From Sulfitobacter noctilucae (GTDB lineage Bacteria > Pseudomonadota > Alphaproteobacteria > Rhodobacterales > Rhodobacteraceae), in assembly GCF_000622365.1 (NCBI RefSeq), contig NZ_JASC01000014.1, positions 620,001-684,000 of the forward strand: a DNA stretch of 64,000 nucleotides, read 5' to 3'. A program made the position numbers and the translations under genes. Under the pieces are notes generated by a model. That model was not told where the DNA came from. It searched no databases and saw only the letters and a program-made list of their open reading frames with translations. This document shows positions 8,852 to 18,653 of the stretch, piece after piece; position 1 is the stretch's first letter, and each line of letters starts with the position of its first letter.

Positions 8852-9850
8852 TCACGCGCTCGGGATCAGAAGGCGCTGGCCCACACGGATGCGATCCGGT
8901 GTTCTAAGCTTGCTGCGGTTGGCCTGAAAGATCAGCTCGTACGCATCGACCTTGCCGTAGAATTGCAGCGCGATATAGGCGAGGGAGTCACCAGCTTCGA
9001 CGGTGTAATACCGCTCTCCTGTCACGGCAGAGGCGGTTTCTGACCCGACCGTCTTGTCCTTGGCCAGCATCGCTATCGCAGCTTTGCGCATCTTTTCACC
9101 GGCATGCTGTTCTTCCAGCGTGCCATTTTGCAGCGCACGTTCCACCAGATCGAACAGCAGGATATGGCCGTTTACCTTGCCATCGGCATCCACCACCGAA
9201 TTGCTGTGGGCTACGATGCCAGCCTCGGCAGCATTGGCCAGAAATCGTTCCAGCTCGGTTTGGTCCTCTTCATGCCCGACAAAGGCAAAATGGATCCGGC
9301 CAGAGAATGTCTCGTCCTCATAGTCGGTGTGGATGTCATAGTTCCCCGCAACAACAGCACCGACAAGCTCCTGAACACCTGCCTGAATGATCGCTAGTGT
9401 TTCAAGGCGTCTGGCATCCGCAATGACTTTATCGTCCAAGGCGGGGACAGGCGGCGTGGCGACAAGCTGGCGCAGTTTTTCGGCTGTGCTTGGCCCGCTG
9501 GGCGCATCTGGCTGAACAAAAGCCACGGCGGCCGTTGCTTGCGGCGCAGCATTCGACGCGCTGTTGAGGGTCAACAGATCAATAGGCGCGTTGCGCGTGA
9601 CCTGTTCTGCCGGGACCTGTGGGTGCGGTAAGACCGCAACCGGCTGGGGCGCGAGGGCCGTCTGCGGCTGGCTCAACTGGTCGACCATCTGGGTCATCAG
9701 GGCCAGTTGCTGTTTTTGCGCATTCCATTGGGCATAGCCAAAAGCCAGCAAGGCCCCCACCATAAAGGCACCACCGCCGACAGCGATGTGCAGAAGCGGG
9801 AATGATTTCTCGTTTTTGTCATAAGGCGCTTTGGCCTGATAGCTTTTCAT
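8852..9850 (-). CDS. Membrane-anchored LysM-domain protein
   Basis: This 332-residue protein has a cytoplasmic N-terminus of about 20 residues and a single membrane segment at about 21-42 (LLHIAVGGGAFMVGALLAFGYA). A Pro/Ala/Gln-rich linker follows to about 130, then an uncharacterised alpha-beta region (about 140-265). The C-terminal LysM domain at about 280-332 (YYTVEAGDSLAYIALQFYG, then IRVGQRLLIPSA) binds peptidoglycan-type glycans, so the bulk of the protein is expected in the periplasm. No catalytic domain is recognisable. It is convergent with metC. Confidence 0.8.
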   Translation of the reverse strand: MKSYQAKAPYDKNEKSFPLLHIAVGGGAFMVGALLAFGYAQWNAQKQQLALMTQMVDQLSQPQTALAPQPVAVLPHPQVPAEQVTRNAPIDLLTLNSASNAAPQATAAVAFVQPDAPSGPSTAEKLRQLVATPPVPALDDKVIADARRLETLAIIQAGVQELVGAVVAGNYDIHTDYEDETFSGRIHFAFVGHEEDQTELERFLANAAEAGIVAHSNSVVDADGKVNGHILLFDLVERALQNGTLEEQHAGEKMRKAAIAMLAKDKTVGSETASAVTGERYYTVEAGDSLAYIALQFYGKVDAYELIFQANRSKLRTPDRIRVGQRLLIPSA

Positions 9851-10241
9851 AATGATTGCCTTTTATTCAATAGTGCGTCGACAGAGCGGAAAAATCGCGA
9901 AACTGGAAATATGGAGAACGAAACATCCCGACCGTGAAAGCGCACGCTGGCATGAGGTAGGGGAGTGCTGTGATTCTGTGGTGCCGAACGGCAGGAGGTC
10001 TGTTGTTTTTGCGCCTTTAGGTTGCATCAAGTAAGCGGCCTAAGGCGTGCAAGCCAATGGCTTTAATTCCTTTGTACCCCCTCGAATCGGACCCAATATG
10101 TAGGTTGGTGGAACGCCCAGCCTGCTGCCTATAGAGTTGTGGGGGTTATATCGGGTGGCTCAAGGAGCGGTCAAAACAAAACCACAGATGAGATTACATT
10201 CAATCTCAGGTAGCAATCGGTTTATCAGCTGATCTAGATGC
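9851..10241. other. Intergenic region of 391 bp upstream of the LysM gene
   Basis: No gene with a credible start and composition is visible. It contains the probable dddP terminator (10189-10208) and a small inverted repeat AAGCC-AAT-GGCTT near 10,050. The remainder should include the promoter of the minus-strand LysM gene, but no unambiguous -35/-10 pair stands out. Confidence 0.4.
10189..10208 (-). terminator. Probable terminator of dddP
   Basis: Seven-base arms TGAGATT and AATCTCA around a 6-base loop lie 34 bp past the dddP stop. On the minus strand they are followed by a T-rich stretch (GGTTTTGTTTTG). The stem is AT-rich and therefore weak. Confidence 0.45.
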
Positions 10242-11582
10242 TTATGCGCCCATCAGGCGCGGATCGAAGGGGTAGGTCGTCAGATTCTCGAACCCGTCTT
10301 CCGTGACCAGCACCTGATCTTCGAGCTTGATTGCGAAATCGCCGCCCTCAGGCTGCACCAACACCTCGACGCACAGCACCATCCCCGCCTCAAGCGGGTA
10401 ATCATAGGCCCCCGCAACTACGTGATCGGGGTAGGCCACCAGCGGCCATTCATCACAAAGCCCTACGCCATGCATCAGGCAGCCGTATTTGCCCGCCTGA
10501 AACTGCGCGTCCAGCACATGGGTGCCGGCCGACAACTCGGGGATCATCACGCCGGGGCGCAGCATCTGCATGTTGGTCTGGATATGCTCGACCCCGTGCT
10601 GCATCGCATAGATCATATCCGCACGGGGCTTCTGGTCTCCGACCCACCATGTGCGCGAGATGTCGACGCAAATGCCATAGCTGCCCACCAGATCGGTATC
10701 GAAGGCCACGATTTCATTGTTCTGCACGATCCGGGGGCCACATTCCTGAAACCACGGGTTGGTACGTGGGCCGGAGGTGAGTAGGCGTGTCTCGATCCAT
10801 TCGCCGCCGCGCTTGATATTTTCCGCGTGCAGCACGGCCCAGATGTCATCTTCTGAAGTGGCACCCATAGGCACTTCGGTGCGGGCAAAATACTCCATCC
10901 GGCGCACGGCGGTTTCGCAGGCATGACTGGCACAGCGCATCGCCAGAATTTCGTCCGGTCCCTTGATCGAACGGCTCTTTTCCGTGACCTCTTCCCCGTC
11001 CATGATCTCGAAGCCCTGCGCCTCCAGTGCGCGCAGCCCGTGCAGCATGATCTTGTCCACTGCCAGCCGCATATTGCCGCCGCCGTGGGCTGCGATCAGG
11101 TCGCGCACCTCGTTGCTGAACACATCTGCGGCCACATCCACCTTGTCGCCGCGATCAAAATAGAACAGGTCCGCGCCCGAGCGTTGCTCCCGGACCAAGG
11201 GGTTGAATTCGCTGAGGAAAGGCGAGTTCTTGTAATCCCAGATCACCATATAGCCATCCGCGCACAGCAGGACGGCCCGAAACGGGTTATGCGTGTTCCA
11301 CAACTGCATATTGGTGCTGTCGGTGGCGTAACGGATGTTCAGGGGATCGAACATCAACAGCCCGCCGTACCCGCGCTCTACAACATGGCGCGTCAACCGC
11401 TCCCAGCGATAGCGGCGCATCCTCTTCAGGTCAGGCAGGATAAGCCCCGCAGTTTCCCATTCGCGAAAGGCGAGCAGGGTCGGACCGATCTCCACCCGGT
11501 CTGCATCATTGGGCGAGCCATCAGGCAGATGGCTGCCTTTGCCAGGATCAATTTTGCGGGTCTCTAGGAAATGGGTGTTCAT
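10242..11582 (-). CDS. dddP: Dimethylsulfoniopropionate (DMSP) lyase DddP
   Basis: This 446-residue member of the M24 metallopeptidase fold cleaves DMSP to dimethyl sulfide and acrylate in the cytoplasm. Counting from the ATG at 11582, the metal-binding residues fall at D295, D297, D307, H371, E406 and E421, with Y366 and D377 in the active site. These are the same numbers reported for the crystallised Roseobacter enzyme, so this is DddP rather than a generic M24 peptidase. The N-terminal domain carries the family blocks FDPLNIRYATDSTNMQLWN and VIWDYKN. The upstream in-frame extension to 11678 is not used. It is divergent from the DUF3445 gene across 125 bp and has its own downstream hairpin, so it is probably monocistronic. 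Confidence 0.95.
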   Translation of the reverse strand: MNTHFLETRKIDPGKGSHLPDGSPNDADRVEIGPTLLAFREWETAGLILPDLKRMRRYRWERLTRHVVERGYGGLLMFDPLNIRYATDSTNMQLWNTHNPFRAVLLCADGYMVIWDYKNSPFLSEFNPLVREQRSGADLFYFDRGDKVDVAADVFSNEVRDLIAAHGGGNMRLAVDKIMLHGLRALEAQGFEIMDGEEVTEKSRSIKGPDEILAMRCASHACETAVRRMEYFARTEVPMGATSEDDIWAVLHAENIKRGGEWIETRLLTSGPRTNPWFQECGPRIVQNNEIVAFDTDLVGSYGICVDISRTWWVGDQKPRADMIYAMQHGVEHIQTNMQMLRPGVMIPELSAGTHVLDAQFQAGKYGCLMHGVGLCDEWPLVAYPDHVVAGAYDYPLEAGMVLCVEVLVQPEGGDFAIKLEDQVLVTEDGFENLTTYPFDPRLMGA

Positions 11583-11707
11583 GGCGGGCCGTCCTTCGGG
11601 CTTTGACCCAGCTTGGCGCATATTGTGCAGGCGTCTTGGCCGGAACCGACGCGCGGGAATGTCGTTTTTGCAAGACACCGACGGCGGCGACAGATACGCA
11701 AAAGGGC

Positions 11708-12427
11708 ATGACCGTGATCCTGCAATCCACCTTGCCGCCCGAAATGGAAGTGCTCAAAGCGTTACCCGGCGTGGCCCCCTGCGCCGCGCAGGACTGGCTA
11801 CGGGTGGATGAGGCCTATCCCGCTCAGATGGCCTACCGCAGAGAGTTACTGCGCACGCGCAGCGACAAAGTGTTGTGGACCGACCCTGCGGCACAGCCTG
11901 CAGCGCAAGAGCTTTTGCGGGAGGTTCTCGCCCTTCTGCCGGATTTGGGTTTTGCGGTGCACGACGGTCATGTGATCTGTCCGGATGGTATCAGCGTGCC
12001 GCTAACGGACGATGACCCGCTGCTGACGCTGGGCCATCTGGTGCAGCAAGACCTGTGTATTCTGGAAAGGCGCGGAGAAGAGCATGTGCTGACAGGCGCG
12101 GTCCTTTGCTTTCCAGCAAACTGGCGGCTGGCCGATAAGGTGGGGCGCGGGCTTCTCGCCATTCACGATCCTGTCGATGAGTATGATAATCAGCTGGCGC
12201 GGCGGGTGCAGCGCCTGTTCGACGGGGTGCAGGTGGGGCGCCCCTTGTGGCGGTTCAACCGGCTCGATTACCTTGATGCAGATCTGCACCAACCCTATCG
12301 CAAAGCGAGCGGAGCAGGCGGCTTCATCCGTTCCGAACGGCAATGCATCCTGCGTTTGCCACAGACCAAGGCTGTGGTCTTTGCCATTCATACATTCGTG
12401 GTGGCACAAAAAAGGGCCGAAGCGTGA
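11708..12427 (+). CDS. DUF3445 family protein (heme-dependent oxidative N-demethylase-like)
   Basis: The 239-residue product from the ATG at 11708 fits DUF3445, the family that includes the alpha subunit of heme-dependent oxidative N-demethylase. Recognisable stretches are VDEAYPAQMAYRRELL, then LGHLVQQDLCILER, GAVLCFPANWRLADKVGRGLLAIHDPVDEYD and a C-terminal FIRSERQCILRLPQTKAVVFAIHT. Family members act on small methylamines or related N-methyl compounds, so a link to osmolyte catabolism is plausible but inferred. The head-to-head arrangement with dddP suggests shared control. The C-terminus is shorter than in roughly 300-residue relatives. Confidence 0.75.
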   Translation: MTVILQSTLPPEMEVLKALPGVAPCAAQDWLRVDEAYPAQMAYRRELLRTRSDKVLWTDPAAQPAAQELLREVLALLPDLGFAVHDGHVICPDGISVPLTDDDPLLTLGHLVQQDLCILERRGEEHVLTGAVLCFPANWRLADKVGRGLLAIHDPVDEYDNQLARRVQRLFDGVQVGRPLWRFNRLDYLDADLHQPYRKASGAGGFIRSERQCILRLPQTKAVVFAIHTFVVAQKRAEA

Positions 12428-12451
12428 GAAACAAGCTCCGGCCTCCAAGCC

Positions 12452-12889
12452 TCAAGCCATATCAAGTACCATATGCGGTTGCCCGTCAGAGGTCTTTTGC
12501 GGCGAGACACCTTTGGGCGTCACCGTCGCACTCACCTGTCTGCGCATCGAACTGAACAGCGGTGAGGTCACGACATCGATTGCCGTGTCAAAGCGCAGGG
12601 TCAGCGACCAGAAGCCGTTTGCCGATTGACGCGCGGCCTTGACCTCGCCCTGAAACGGATGGCCCAGATAGCGTCCGGTCACCCGCTGGCCGGGGGCAAA
12701 GCCGCCGGGATGCTGGGTAGAGGCACGGGCGCTTAACGTATTCCAATCGCGGGCACCCCATTGGTGCGCAATGGTTTCCAATGCCTGCGCGTGGCTGATC
12801 ACCTGGCCGCGTGCGGTCAAATCGGCACGCAACCGCTTGGCCTGCGCCTTGAGCATATCGCGGGACGGAAGGGTTTTGGTGGTATTCAT
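12452..12889 (-). CDS. Small glyoxalase-superfamily-related domain protein
   Basis: This is a 145-residue protein. Its first 55 residues (LPSRDMLKAQAKRLRADL, then SHAQALETIAHQWGARDWNTLSA) match the short helical domain often annotated as glyoxalase-superfamily-related, found alone or fused to other domains. The rest (about 60-145) is beta-rich and contains GQRVTGRYLGHPFQGEVKAA, perhaps a small SH3-like fold. No catalytic residues are visible and no function is claimed. It is convergent with the DUF3445 gene, 24 bp away. Confidence 0.6.
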   Translation of the reverse strand: MNTTKTLPSRDMLKAQAKRLRADLTARGQVISHAQALETIAHQWGARDWNTLSARASTQHPGGFAPGQRVTGRYLGHPFQGEVKAARQSANGFWSLTLRFDTAIDVVTSPLFSSMRRQVSATVTPKGVSPQKTSDGQPHMVLDMA

Positions 12890-13042
12890 ATCAAACTTTC
12901 CTTCTCGCAGGGGATCAGGGGGTCCGCGTTGCCCATCAATCAGCGAGATTGAAGGTTTGGTCTCTACTACAGGACTTCACCGGAATGCGGACGGCAGGGG
13001 CCTGACCCTTGCACCGCATATAGGAAGGTCATGCAAAACGCA

Positions 13043-13075
13043 CAAGGCCCGCCGTGTTGGAACGGGCGGGCCTTG
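13043..13075 (-). terminator. Strong rho-independent terminator downstream of the lytic transglycosylase gene
   Basis: Perfect 11-bp arms (CAAGGCCCGCC / GGCGGGCCTTG) with an 11-base loop lie 23 bp past the stop of the minus-strand transglycosylase gene. On that strand they are followed by TGCGTTTTGC. Confidence 0.75.
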
Positions 13076-13098
13076 CAGAAACTGTGGCTCAAATGCCC

Positions 13099-13902
13099 TT
13101 ATCCGTCGATCCGCGCCGCCATGATTGCAATGGCCTGCTGATAGACGGTTGCCGCATTCCACTGTTTGATCACATTGAAATTTGGCTGGCCTTCCTGATA
13201 GCCTTGGCCCGGTTTCCACCCCTTCTTGCGCAGGAAGTTCGCGGTAGAGGCCAGCGCATCGGTCTGGTTATAGAAATCCACCCGCCCGTTACCGTCGGCA
13301 TCCACGCCGTATTTCAGCGCATTGCCGGGCAGGAATTGCGTGTGACCCAGCTCGCCGTGTTTGGCACCTTTGGTGGCGTTGGTGATCGCCCCCTGATCGA
13401 CAAGTTTCAGCGCGCCGATCGCGTGAGGCACAAAGAACGCAGAGCGGCGGCAATCATAGGCCAGTGTGGTGATGGCCGAAACCACCTCGCTCTTGCCCAT
13501 GAACCCGCCAAAGCCGGTTTCCATCCCGTGGATGGCCAGAATAACACCCGCAGGCACGCCGTAGCGTTGCTCAAGCGACTGGTAGAACCCCGCGCTACGT
13601 GCCTTGCGCTTACGGCCCTGGCTGACGATCGTGTCAGCCCCGCGCACCTGCATAAACTTCGACAGGGAATATTTGAAAGACTTCTGATTGCGGTCGGCCT
13701 GGATCGTGCCGGTAGCATAGCGTGCATTCGCCAAGGCCTGCAGCCCGCGCTGGCCCACACCTGCCGCTTGCGCTTCGCCGGCAAAAGCGGCTTTCCACTG
13801 GTTGAACCCGCCGGCATTGTTGCCGCATTGAGCAGCCAAAGCAGGCACGGTCAGGGCCATAGAAGCCGCAGCCGCATATAGAATTGTCCGGATATTACGC
13901 AT
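13099..13902 (-). CDS. Lytic murein transglycosylase, MltB type
   Basis: The 267-residue product begins with a signal peptide (1 to about 24, VPALAAQ). The catalytic glutamate is E128 in LAIHGMETGFGGFMG, and the family motifs GELGHTQFLPGNALKYGVDADGNGRVDFYNQTDALAS and the C-terminal FLRKKGWKPGQGY follow. Such enzymes cut the glycan strands of peptidoglycan to give 1,6-anhydro-muropeptides. No lipobox is visible, so it is predicted to be a soluble periplasmic member, shorter than E. coli MltB and lacking a C-terminal peptidoglycan-binding domain. It is monocistronic with a strong terminator. Confidence 0.88.
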   Translation of the reverse strand: MRNIRTILYAAAASMALTVPALAAQCGNNAGGFNQWKAAFAGEAQAAGVGQRGLQALANARYATGTIQADRNQKSFKYSLSKFMQVRGADTIVSQGRKRKARSAGFYQSLEQRYGVPAGVILAIHGMETGFGGFMGKSEVVSAITTLAYDCRRSAFFVPHAIGALKLVDQGAITNATKGAKHGELGHTQFLPGNALKYGVDADGNGRVDFYNQTDALASTANFLRKKGWKPGQGYQEGQPNFNVIKQWNAATVYQQAIAIMAARIDG

Positions 13903-13992
13903 GGGAGTACCTCATCAAAACTGTTGCGCACAGCTTAGCGAGGTTTGCTCAAGGTTCAACTTAGAACGTTGTGGAGATCAGGAATGCTATGC

Positions 13993-14220
13993 TCAGCCTG
14001 CCAGTGCCATAACCCACTGCATTTCTGGCTGCACGGAAGCAAATGCATAGGCTGCACCACCGGTAAGGATGCCGACACCGACGAGGCATGGGAAGGTCAA
14101 CATCCGGGCGCGAAAGCTGCGGCGGTTTTTCGTGCGTCCGACCTTTGCGGCAGCATCGACAGTCTGGCCATTGTTGATACGCGAAAGGCGCTCTTCAAAT
14201 GTTGTGGTAGATACGGCCAT
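13993..14220 (-). CDS. Small single-pass membrane protein, unknown function
   Basis: The 75-residue protein starts at 14220 with a GAGGAGA Shine-Dalgarno; the open frame continues upstream but is not used. Residues 1-35 are polar and basic (VGRTKNRRSFRARM) and residues about 38-60 form one hydrophobic segment (LTFPCLVGVGILTGGAAYAFA). The protein looks like a small inner-membrane protein with its basic N-terminus inside. I do not recognise a family. Confidence 0.6.
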   Translation of the reverse strand: MAVSTTTFEERLSRINNGQTVDAAAKVGRTKNRRSFRARMLTFPCLVGVGILTGGAAYAFASVQPEMQWVMALAG

Positions 14221-14333
14221 GACAGTCTCCTCGTTTCCTTGTGTTAGCGTATGCTTAGGATTCTGGGCGGAAATGGGGCAGGGAACGGGCATAGTCTGGG
14301 AAAGGTTGAGATGACCTCGAAATGGGTGCAACG

Positions 14334-14361
14334 AAAAAGGGCGCCCCCGAAAGGACGCCCT
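14334..14361 (-). terminator. Rho-independent terminator of glnA
   Basis: On the minus strand an AGGGCGTCC arm pairs, with one G-U, to a GGGGCGCCCT arm and is followed directly by TTTTT. It lies about 20 bp after the glnA stop. Confidence 0.8.
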
Positions 14362-14382
14362 CCCTCATGAAAGTCGTGCCGA

Positions 14383-15789
14383 TTAGCAGCTGTAGTACAT
14401 GCCGAATTCGACGGGGTGAGGCGTGTGCTCGTAGTTGTGCACCTCTTCCATCTTCAGCTCGATATAGCCTTCGACCTGGTCACGGGTGAACACATCACCG
14501 GCCAGCAGGAAGTCCATGTCGGCCTGCAACTCTTCCAGCGCTTCGCGCAGGGAGCCACACACTGTTGGGATATCCGCCAGCTCTTCTGCAGGCAGGTCAT
14601 AAAGGTTCTTGTCCATCGCCTCGCCGGGATCGATCTTGTTCTTGATACCGTCAAGACCAGCCATCAGCAGCGCTGCAAAGCACAGGTAAGGGTTTGCCGC
14701 CGGATCGGGGAAACGGGCCTCGACGCGCTTGGCTTTGGGGCTTTCTGTCCACGGAATACGCACACAGCCCGACCGGTTCCGCGCGGAATAGGCGCGCAGC
14801 ACGGGTGCTTCAAAGCCCGGGATCAGGCGTTTGTAGCTGTTTGTCGCCGGGTTGGTGAACGCGTTCAGCGCCTTGGCGTGGGACAAAACACCACCGATGA
14901 AGTACAGCGCTTCTTGGGACAGATCGGCATATTTGTCGCCCGCAAAGAGCGGCTTGCCGTCTTTCCAGATCGACATGTTCACGTGCATGCCGGAGCCGTT
15001 GTCGCCGTAGATAGGCTTGGGCATGAAGGTGGCCGATTTGCCATAGGCGTGCGCCACGTTGTGGATCACATATTTGTACTTCTGCAGCTCGTCCGCCTGT
15101 TCGGTCAATGAGCCAAAGATCAGACCCAGCTCGTGCTGGCAGGACGCCACCTCGTGGTGGTGCTTGTCGACCTTCATGCCCAGACGCTTCATCGTGGAGA
15201 GCATCTCAGCGCGCAGGTCATGTGCTTCGTCCGTCGGGTTCACAGGGAAGTAGCCGCCCTTGAGGCCCGGACGGTGGCCCATGTTGCCCATTTCATACTC
15301 GGTATCGGTATTCCAGGATGCGTCTGTCGCATCAACTTCGTAGGATACTTTGTTGATAGAGTTGGAGAAACGCACATCGTCGAACAGGAAGAATTCCGCT
15401 TCGGGACCGAAATAAGAGATGTCACCGATGCCGGAAGACTTCAGATAGGCCTCGGCCTTTTGCGCTGTGCCGCGTGGATCGCGGTCATAGGCTTCGCCGG
15501 TGTCAGGCTCGACAATAGAGCAGTGCACACAGATTGTTTTTTCCGCATAGAACGGGTCGATGTAGGCGCTGTTCACATCTGGCATCAGCTTCATGTCGGA
15601 GGCTTCGATGGACTTCCAACCCGCGATGGAGGAGCCGTCAAACATGAACCCTTCTTCAAGGAAGTCTTCGTCCACCAGATCGGACACGACTGTGACGTGC
15701 TGCAGCTTGCCACGTGGGTCGGTGAAACGGATATCGACGTACTCGATGTCCTCGTCTTTAATTTGCTTCAGAAAATCAGAATTGCTCAT
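14383..15789 (-). CDS. glnA: Glutamine synthetase type I
   Basis: This 468-residue enzyme makes glutamine from glutamate, ammonia and ATP and acts as a dodecamer. Family marks are [25 protein letters not shown], the metal/ATP region [28 protein letters not shown], and NRSGCVRIP. The adenylylation tyrosine is Y397 in the segment NLYDLP, so activity can be switched off by GlnE-type adenylyltransferase. It sits 42 bp downstream of glnB on the same strand, the usual alphaproteobacterial glnBA operon, and is followed by a strong terminator. Confidence 0.98.
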   Translation of the reverse strand: MSNSDFLKQIKDEDIEYVDIRFTDPRGKLQHVTVVSDLVDEDFLEEGFMFDGSSIAGWKSIEASDMKLMPDVNSAYIDPFYAEKTICVHCSIVEPDTGEAYDRDPRGTAQKAEAYLKSSGIGDISYFGPEAEFFLFDDVRFSNSINKVSYEVDATDASWNTDTEYEMGNMGHRPGLKGGYFPVNPTDEAHDLRAEMLSTMKRLGMKVDKHHHEVASCQHELGLIFGSLTEQADELQKYKYVIHNVAHAYGKSATFMPKPIYGDNGSGMHVNMSIWKDGKPLFAGDKYADLSQEALYFIGGVLSHAKALNAFTNPATNSYKRLIPGFEAPVLRAYSARNRSGCVRIPWTESPKAKRVEARFPDPAANPYLCFAALLMAGLDGIKNKIDPGEAMDKNLYDLPAEELADIPTVCGSLREALEELQADMDFLLAGDVFTRDQVEGYIELKMEEVHNYEHTPHPVEFGMYYSC

Positions 15790-15831
15790 CAGGGAGTGTC
15801 CTTTTCCTTGAGATAGTGAGTGGGTATTTGT

Positions 15832-16212
<381 letters not shown>

Positions 16213-16342
16213 TCATTTCGCATAGGGGGAATCCATAAAGGTCAGGCGACTCGGAGGGGGTAGTGCTGGGAAACCGGCATCGCTGACGTAAAAAGTGGCG
16301 GCGTGCCTAAATAATGTGCGGAATGAAAACTTGGGGGCTTTA

Positions 16343-18001
16343 ATGACCGAATTGCTGACATCCGAGCAGATGCGTACCTTTGAAAAAGCCGAGATAGACA
16401 GGGGTGCGGTCACCGGCCTGACCTTGATGGAACGTGCAGGCCAGGGCGTGGTGGATGCGATATTGGCGCAATGGCCCGAGTTGGCAAAGGACGAGCGCCG
16501 TGCTGTTGTGCTTTGCGGACCGGGTAACAACGGCGGCGACGGGTTTGTCATTGCCCGACTGTTGCGGGCCAAGGGGTGGCAGGTGCGCGTGCATCTGTTC
16601 GGCGATCCGGGCCGGATGTCCGCGGATGCCAAGACAAACTACGATTTGTGGAGCGCGGATGGGCCGGTGCATGCGCTGGACAGCGAGACAGTGTTCGCAG
16701 GGCCGCGTCCGGATGTCTGGATCGATGCGGTATTTGGCATCGGATTGTCGCGCCCGGTACCGGATGTCGTGGCAGAAGTGCTCGACGCAGGCGCGATGAA
16801 AGCGTGGAAGCAGCCCCATCAGATCAAGCGCGTAGCGGTCGACGGCCCATCAGGGCTTGATCTCGACACCGGTATGGTTGTCATTGACACGGCTGCAGTT
16901 GAGGCGGGAGACAGTAACTGGCCCCAAACCAAGAACAAGGTCGACCTGACTGTCACTTTTCATAGTCCCAAGCCGGGCCACTATCTCGGAACGGGTCCGA
17001 TCTTGTGTGGAAGGGTTCATACTGTTGATATTGGTCTACAGGGTGCGGCGCAGGAACAGCGGGCTCTTATGCAAGACCCTAATCCGGAGCGCATCCGGCT
17101 GGTCGAGCCGGTCTTTACCGGACGGGCCATACCCCCGCGCGTGTGGTTAAAATCCGTCATGGGGAAGCCCGGGATCAACGGCCACAAGTATGATTCTGGT
17201 CATGTGGCAGTGTTTGCGGGTGGTGTGGGGCAGGGCGGTGCCGCACGGCTGGCTGCCCGTGCCGCGCTGCGCTCGGGCGCGGGTCTGGTGACGGTGCTTT
17301 GTCCGCCTGCTGCGCTGATCGAAAACGCCTGCCAGTTGACTGCGATCATGCTGCGCGCCTTGAAGAAAGACGCCCCGCTTGAAGATGTCGCCGATGCGCG
17401 GGTGTCTGGCTTTTGCATGGGGCCGGGTATGGGGGTTACGCCTCGCACCCGTTCTTTGGTGCTTGAGGTGCTGGCCCGCCGCGCTGGCCCACGCTTAGAT
17501 CGCAATCCGGCGGTTGTGCTGGATGCCGATGCGCTAAGCTGTTTTGCCGATGATCCCGAAGCGCTCTTTGCCCAGACCCATGCCCGCACCATCCTGACGC
17601 CCCACGAGGGCGAGCTCGAACGGCTGTTCCCCGATCTGGCCCGCTCGGAACGGCAGGGAAAGTCGAAAGTCGATGTGGTGCGCGAAGCGGCAGCTCGCGC
17701 AGGCTGCATCATCTTGCTGAAAGGCGTTGATACGGTCATCGCCAGCCCGCAAGGGGCCGCGTCGGTTCACGTTGCGGCCTACGGGCGCGAGGCACCGTGG
17801 CTCGCAACGGCGGGCGCAGGCGATGTTCTGGCGGGGTTGATCGCAGGATTGGCAGCACCGCACACCAGCGCAGCGCTTTTTCAGATCGCCGAACTCGCGG
17901 CCTATCTGCATGTCGAATGTGCGAGAGGTTTCGGCCCCGGCCTGATCGCAGAGGATCTGCCGGAGCAGCTACCGAAAGTTTTTGAAGACCTGGGCCTTTA
18001 A
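16343..18001 (+). CDS. nnr: Bifunctional NAD(P)H-hydrate epimerase / ADP-dependent NAD(P)HX dehydratase
   Basis: This 552-residue two-domain repair enzyme converts damaged, hydrated NAD(P)H back to NAD(P)H. The N-terminal YjeF_N epimerase domain (about 1-215) has CGPGNNGGDGFVIARLL at about 58-73 and VAVDGPSGLDLDTG. The C-terminal ribokinase-like dehydratase domain (about 260-552) has GPGMGVTPRTR, VVLDADALSCF, LTPHEGELERLFPDL and the catalytic GAGDVLAGLIAG near residue 491, with the general base Asp in GAGD. The start ATG follows a GGGGGC stretch. The gene overlaps the convergent Hint-like gene by 4 bp. Confidence 0.93.
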   Translation: MTELLTSEQMRTFEKAEIDRGAVTGLTLMERAGQGVVDAILAQWPELAKDERRAVVLCGPGNNGGDGFVIARLLRAKGWQVRVHLFGDPGRMSADAKTNYDLWSADGPVHALDSETVFAGPRPDVWIDAVFGIGLSRPVPDVVAEVLDAGAMKAWKQPHQIKRVAVDGPSGLDLDTGMVVIDTAAVEAGDSNWPQTKNKVDLTVTFHSPKPGHYLGTGPILCGRVHTVDIGLQGAAQEQRALMQDPNPERIRLVEPVFTGRAIPPRVWLKSVMGKPGINGHKYDSGHVAVFAGGVGQGGAARLAARAALRSGAGLVTVLCPPAALIENACQLTAIMLRALKKDAPLEDVADARVSGFCMGPGMGVTPRTRSLVLEVLARRAGPRLDRNPAVVLDADALSCFADDPEALFAQTHARTILTPHEGELERLFPDLARSERQGKSKVDVVREAAARAGCIILLKGVDTVIASPQGAASVHVAAYGREAPWLATAGAGDVLAGLIAGLAAPHTSAALFQIAELAAYLHVECARGFGPGLIAEDLPEQLPKVFEDLGL

Positions 18002-18519
18002 GCGGCGTGCAAGACAGCACCGCGGGCGCGCGCGCCATCAGCGGTGCTCAGCTCAAGCCCATCGCAATACAGGATATGCGGGCCGTCACAGAATATCTGG
18101 TACAGCGTGGTTTCCTGCGTGCCCAGATCGGTAATGAATTCACCATCCAGCAATGCCCGCGCCGAAACAAGCGCCACTTCTGTGTTAAAGAGCGCCCGTG
18201 CGCGCCAATCACGGATCAGCACCATCTGTTCAGCTGCCAGAACCGCATCACGTTCGGGGCGGGTATGCCCCAGTGATCCTGCGGACAGGGCAATCTGATG
18301 CACCTCGCGAGTGGTGCGCTGGATATGCGTGATTTTGGAAATGCCTGTATCGCGGGTGATAAGCTTGTCACCGACCGACACAAATTCGACCGGCATTTCA
18401 CCGTCGAGGGTTAGCAGCATAGCGCCTTGGATCAGCCCCGTATCAACGGTGACATAAGGCGAAAATTGGCCCGCATGACGATCATTGCCGTCTACGCGCC
18501 CGACCGTGTTCGGTTTCAT
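17998..18519 (-). CDS. Hint-domain-like protein
   Basis: This 173-residue protein has a Hint (hedgehog/intein) core of the kind common in Rhodobacterales: MLLTLDGEMPVEFVSVGDKLITRD, then HQIALSAGSLGHTRPERDAVLAAEQMVLIRDWRA, and a C-terminal FCDGPHILYCDGLELST. The Cys nucleophile that normally precedes the first block is replaced (GLIQGAMLLT), so self-cleavage is doubtful. Orthologous single-domain proteins of this type have no known role. It lies between nnr and the tRNA-Leu gene and is not part of the integrated element. Confidence 0.7.
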   Translation of the reverse strand: MKPNTVGRVDGNDRHAGQFSPYVTVDTGLIQGAMLLTLDGEMPVEFVSVGDKLITRDTGISKITHIQRTTREVHQIALSAGSLGHTRPERDAVLAAEQMVLIRDWRARALFNTEVALVSARALLDGEFITDLGTQETTLYQIFCDGPHILYCDGLELSTADGARARGAVLHAA

Positions 18520-18653
18520 GGGCGTCTCTTTCTTATTAACCTGCTCTGGTTATCAAAACTATATGCCAAAAAGATGTTAATGTCTTGCTCTTTTTTGGTC
18601 TCGCAAATCGCCGCAGTCTTTGCTAGTCACCACAAATCGCTTCGGCGATTGTT

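Noticed and set aside
9852-10034. Plus-strand 60-codon frame upstream of the LysM gene
   Set aside because: No Shine-Dalgarno and no protein-like pattern; lies in the LysM promoter region.
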